Of a DNA stretch of 9,648 bases, positions 8,089 through 9,648 are shown one piece after another. The position numbers and the translations under genes were made by a program. The stretch is from JBGPLH01 sp041486365 [NCBI: Thermodesulfobacteriota bacterium] (GTDB lineage Bacteria > JAUYMQ01). The DNA lies in assembly GCA_041486365.1 (NCBI GenBank), contig JBGPLH010000102.1, positions 1-9,648 of the forward strand, given 5' to 3'. A model generated the notes under the pieces. The model had not been told where the DNA came from. It saw nothing but the letters and a program-made list of their open reading frames with translations, and ran no database searches. Position 1 is the stretch's first letter. Every line of letters begins with the position of its first letter.

Positions 8089-8107
8089 TCCCCTCCAGGC
8101 CGGTCGG

Positions 8108-8290
8108 CTAGCTTTCCTCCACGGCCACCACCTGGCGCCCGCCGTAATAGCCGCAATGGCGGCAGACGCGGTGAGGGATCGTGGGCTCGGTGCACTGCGG
8201 GCACTTGATCACATTCGCAGCGGTGAGCTTCTGGTGCGTCCGGCTCTTGTCGCGCCGCGACTTGCTGTGCCGGCGTGTGGGGTTCGGCAT
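8108..8290 (-). CDS. rpmF: 50S ribosomal protein L32
   Basis: Small basic component of the large ribosomal subunit. The 60-residue product starts MPNPTRRHSKSRRDKSRTHQ, the usual L32 opening. It has two CxxC pairs, CPQC and CRHC, in the block KCPQCTEPTIPHRVCRHCGYYGGRQV, so it is the zinc-binding (C+) form of L32. The ATG at 8290 is fixed by the family start; the GGAGGT ribosome site upstream is spaced rather far, at about 11 bases. The YceD-family gene upstream and fatty acid genes downstream are its standard neighbours in many bacteria, where L32 is often co-transcribed with lipid genes. Confidence 0.97.
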   Translation of the reverse strand: MPNPTRRHSKSRRDKSRTHQKLTAANVIKCPQCTEPTIPHRVCRHCGYYGGRQVVAVEES

Positions 8291-8336
8291 GGGGGAACGC
8301 AACCTCCGGAAGGGTTCGGCGGACCCGGGGGAAAGG

Positions 8337-8353
8337 CTCGCGTGGGGCGCGAG
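8337..8353 (-). repeat. Inverted repeat right after the yceD-like stop codon
   Basis: Arms CTCGCG and CGCGAG enclose a CCCCA loop, two bases after the TAG of the upstream gene and about 46 bases before the rpmF ATG. The transcribed strand continues with CCTTTCCCCC, which has only a short T run, so it is at best a weak terminator. It may protect or process the message between the two reading frames. Confidence 0.45.
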
Positions 8354-8355
8354 GA

Positions 8356-8928
8356 CTATTCCTGGTGGAGTCCGCGCAGCTTTTCGAACTTGGAGATGCC
8401 CGTCTGTGGGGTGCAGTCGCACCGGGCACGATTGAGGTTCGCGCCGCAGGCCGGACAGAGCCCGAGGCACTCCTCCCCGCACAGCGCCCGGGCGGGGATA
8501 GCGAGCAGGACTTGCTCGCGAAGCATCGGTGTGAGATCGAGCCACCCGCGCGCGTGGCAGAAGACGTCCGGACTCTCCGCCTCCGCCGCATGCCCCAGGC
8601 TCTCGGAGGGCGCACCCGGCTCGATTTCGAGTCCCTCTGCCCCGCCCGCCGCCCGGAGGTAGACCGCGCGGAAGGGCTGGTCGACCTCTGCCTGTGCCGG
8701 CTCGAGACATCGGGAGCAGGGGAGCTGTAGTGTCCCCCGCAGGCGGCCCGAGACGAACACCTCCTCGCCGACGCGGTACATTTCCAGGTCGATGGCCAGG
8801 GAAGGGGCCACCCTCACGTCGGCCCCTAAACCCAGGCGTTCCAGCCAGGCCTCGTCCGGTCTCACGATGCTGCCGGACGCCTCCTCGCCGATCTGTTCCA
8901 CTTTGAGGCGCGTGACGGTGGGCTCCAC
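8356..8928 (-). CDS. DUF177 (YceD/Rrp1-type) protein, upstream partner of L32
   Basis: Member of the DUF177 family, almost always encoded next to rpmF. Bacterial YceD and plant relatives are linked to 23S rRNA accumulation; the biochemical role is not settled. The 190-residue product has an N-terminal beta-rich part, a CSRC pair (Cys71, Cys74) at the start of the family core, and a C-terminal cysteine cluster CGEECLGLCPACGANLNRARCDC (Cys150, 154, 158, 161, 170, 172) that probably binds zinc. The GTG at 8928 is chosen because GAGGT lies just upstream; a longer reading from a TTG at 9006 adds 26 basic, unconserved residues and is disfavoured. As first gene of the operon it sits about 140 bases downstream of a strong promoter. 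Confidence 0.92.
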   Translation of the reverse strand: MEPTVTRLKVEQIGEEASGSIVRPDEAWLERLGLGADVRVAPSLAIDLEMYRVGEEVFVSGRLRGTLQLPCSRCLEPAQAEVDQPFRAVYLRAAGGAEGLEIEPGAPSESLGHAAEAESPDVFCHARGWLDLTPMLREQVLLAIPARALCGEECLGLCPACGANLNRARCDCTPQTGISKFEKLRGLHQE

Positions 8929-8956
8929 GTGACCTCGTCGTCTCGAATCACTCTGG

Positions 8957-8971
8957 CCCCTCGTCGAGGGG
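8957..8971 (-). repeat. Inverted repeat in the operon leader
   Basis: The transcribed strand reads CCCCTCGACGAGGGG, a perfect 7+1+7 palindrome able to form a six-pair hairpin 28 bases before the GTG of the DUF177 gene. The CCCCCTC arm can instead pair with GGGGG at 8995-8999 (extended by CC/GG around a bulged U), so two mutually exclusive folds exist in the leader. There is no U tract downstream. Confidence 0.45.
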
Positions 8972-9077
8972 GACCGCGGGTCGGATCCTGTCGGCCCCCT
9001 TTTCAACGGGGACCTGGGGCGGGGCGGACGATCAACCGGTCAACCTGGGGAGGGGAAACCTGCCGGTGGAACGGCTG

Positions 9078-9105
9078 AGTATAGCCGTGGACCCCCGACT
9101 GTCAA
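9078..9105 (-). promoter_or_regulatory. Strong sigma-70 promoter of the DUF177-rpmF-fab operon (proximal)
   Basis: On the minus strand a perfect TTGACA (-35, 9100-9105) is followed after 16 bases by TATACT (-10, 9078-9083), five of six matches to TATAAT. In such GC-rich DNA this is a clear signal. It would start transcription near 9071, giving a leader of about 140 nucleotides before the GTG at 8928. Confidence 0.8.
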
Positions 9106-9202
9106 CATAACCTCCGGCACTTCGGGTCCCGGCTTCGCGAGCTGCCACACGCGATCACGCAGGCCTTCTCGAGAATAGGCTAAGCGCGCAGGATCAAGCG
9201 CT

Positions 9203-9232
9203 AATCTAGGCCATCGCGACGGGCGCTGTCAA
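9203..9232 (-). promoter_or_regulatory. Second, distal leftward sigma-70 promoter
   Basis: A second perfect TTGACA (9227-9232) on the minus strand is followed after 18 bases by TAGATT (9203-9208), four of six matches to the -10 consensus. It lies about 125 bp upstream of the proximal promoter and points the same way, so the operon may have tandem promoters. The spacer is one base longer than ideal. Confidence 0.55.
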
Positions 9233-9235
9233 CGC

Positions 9236-9270
9236 GAAAGGAGTCCCGAGGAGCGCCGGACATCCCTTTC
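9236..9270. repeat. Imperfect dyad near the distal promoter
   Basis: GAAAGG (9236-9241) and CCTTTC (9265-9270) are inverted, and inside them GTCC (9243-9246) and GGAC (9258-9261) are also inverted. The dyad starts four bases upstream of the distal leftward -35 and lies about 33 bp upstream of the rightward -35, a place where a regulator could act on both. Binding is not shown by the sequence alone. Confidence 0.35.
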
Positions 9271-9302
9271 ACGCCCCAGGGAGTCCCCACGCGCGCCGTT
9301 CC

Positions 9303-9331
9303 TTGACAGGGACGCGCACCGAAGGCTAACT
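9303..9331 (+). promoter_or_regulatory. Candidate rightward promoter for the permease gene
   Basis: A perfect TTGACA (9303-9308) is followed after 17 bases by CTAACT, a poor -10 match. The alternative GCTAAC at a 16-base spacing matches three of six. Position, about 45 bp before the permease ATG, is suitable. The -35 is convincing and the -10 is not. Confidence 0.45.
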
Positions 9332-9376
9332 GGGGCGCGTCTCTCCCCCCTCTTCCCATTCCGATCGCGAACGCGC

Positions 9377-9648
9377 ATGGACACCGCCCATCTCGCCGCC
9401 GTCGCCGCCTACCTGGGCGTCGGCCTGCTTGCCGGCTTTCTCGCGGGCCTGCTCGGCGTGGGCGGCGGGATCGTCATGGTCCCGCTCCTCCTCTTCGTGT
9501 TCGACTTCCTCGGCTACCGGAACCCGGACGTCCTCTTCCATCTCGCGGCGGGGACGAGCCTCGCGGTGATCATCCCCACGGCGATCTCCAGCGCGCGAAC
9601 CCACACGCGCCACGGCAACGTGCTCTGGCCGCGGGTGCTCGCCATGGC
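9377..9648 (+). CDS. TauE/SafE-family sulfite/anion exporter-like permease, N-terminal part
   Basis: Ninety codons are visible; the gene runs off the right edge. The product starts MDTAHLAAVAAYLGVG and has a first membrane segment at about 9-30 that flows into LLGVGGGIVMVPLLL (about 25-39), the glycine-rich PF01925 signature. A second hydrophobic stretch carries AAGTSLAVIIPTAISSA (about 57-73), followed by THTRHGNVLWP, also typical of the family. Members are inner-membrane carriers proposed to move sulfite, sulfoacetate or other sulfur- and carbon-containing anions; the substrate cannot be told here. No Shine-Dalgarno sequence is evident before the ATG at 9377, so initiation may be weak or the transcript leader very short. 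The gene is divergent from the lipid/riboflavin operon and probably unrelated in function. Confidence 0.88.
   Translation, partial: MDTAHLAAVAAYLGVGLLAGFLAGLLGVGGGIVMVPLLLFVFDFLGYRNPDVLFHLAAGTSLAVIIPTAISSARTHTRHGNVLWPRVLAM

Larger units (their letters stand above)
8929..9376. other. Divergent intergenic regulatory region (448 bp)
   Basis: No credible gene is seen here on either strand. It holds the leader of the leftward operon, two leftward sigma-70-type promoters (about 9078-9105 and 9203-9232) and a rightward candidate promoter (9303-9331) for the permease gene. It also holds a dyad (9236-9270) and a directly repeated octamer GGAGTCCC at 9240 and 9280. I looked for tRNA, riboswitch and NrdR-box patterns and recognised none. 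Confidence 0.7.

Noticed and set aside
8023-8107. Remnants of plsX or fabH in the rpmF-fabD gap
   Set aside because: The 85 bp show no reading frame or motif resembling either protein, so no pseudogene is called.
8929-9006. Longer DUF177 protein starting at a TTG at 9006
   Set aside because: The extra 26 residues are basic and unconserved, while the GTG at 8928 has a good Shine-Dalgarno sequence.
9167-9196. Possible third leftward promoter TTGATC ... TATTCT
   Set aside because: The spacer is only 14 bases, too short for a normal sigma-70 promoter.
9326-9613. A 95-codon open frame on the minus strand at the right edge
   Set aside because: It is antisense to the TauE/SafE gene, whose translation shows clear membrane segments and family motifs; the minus frame is charged low complexity.

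Overview
The window is a compact, very GC-rich (by eye clearly above 65 %) bacterial chromosomal segment. Thirteen genes run on the minus strand and one divergent gene begins at the right edge on the plus strand. Read in the direction of transcription the minus-strand order is: DUF177/YceD protein - rpmF (L32) - fabD - fabG - acpP - fabF - rpiB - glyA - nrdR - ribD - ribE - ribH - nusB (cut by the left edge). This is the well-known fatty acid / glycine / riboflavin superoperon order found, for example, in delta-proteobacterial relatives (Myxococcota, Desulfobacterota) and in some other high-GC lineages. I cannot name the organism from the sequence.

Layout. 1-44: start of nusB. 52-2417: ribH, ribE, ribD. 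2380-2862: nrdR. 2950-5951: glyA, rpiB, fabF. 5965-8022: acpP, fabG, fabD. 8108-8928: rpmF and the YceD gene. 8929-9376: a 448-bp divergent regulatory region with two sigma-70-type promoters pointing left and one weaker candidate pointing right. 9377-9648: 5' part of a TauE/SafE-family membrane permease gene. Most gene junctions overlap or are under 20 bp. The five wider ones (65-118 bp, plus the leader) each hold a GC-rich inverted repeat without a U tract.

How the genes work together. FabD loads malonyl groups on ACP, FabF condenses, FabG does the first reduction, and ACP carries the chain. RpiB supplies ribose-5-phosphate/ribulose-5-phosphate, and ribulose-5-phosphate is the precursor of the four-carbon unit RibH uses. 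GlyA makes glycine and one-carbon units. NrdR represses ribonucleotide reductase genes. RibD, RibH and RibE catalyse the late riboflavin steps. NusB and L32 belong to rRNA transcription and the ribosome, so the cluster joins growth-linked biosynthesis with the translation machinery.

The most notable departures from the usual order are absences: plsX and fabH are not between rpmF and fabD, and ribBA is not between ribE and ribH. I found no sign of a new defence, mobile or secondary-metabolite system. The region is core housekeeping DNA whose interest lies in gene loss or relocation and possible RNA-level regulation.
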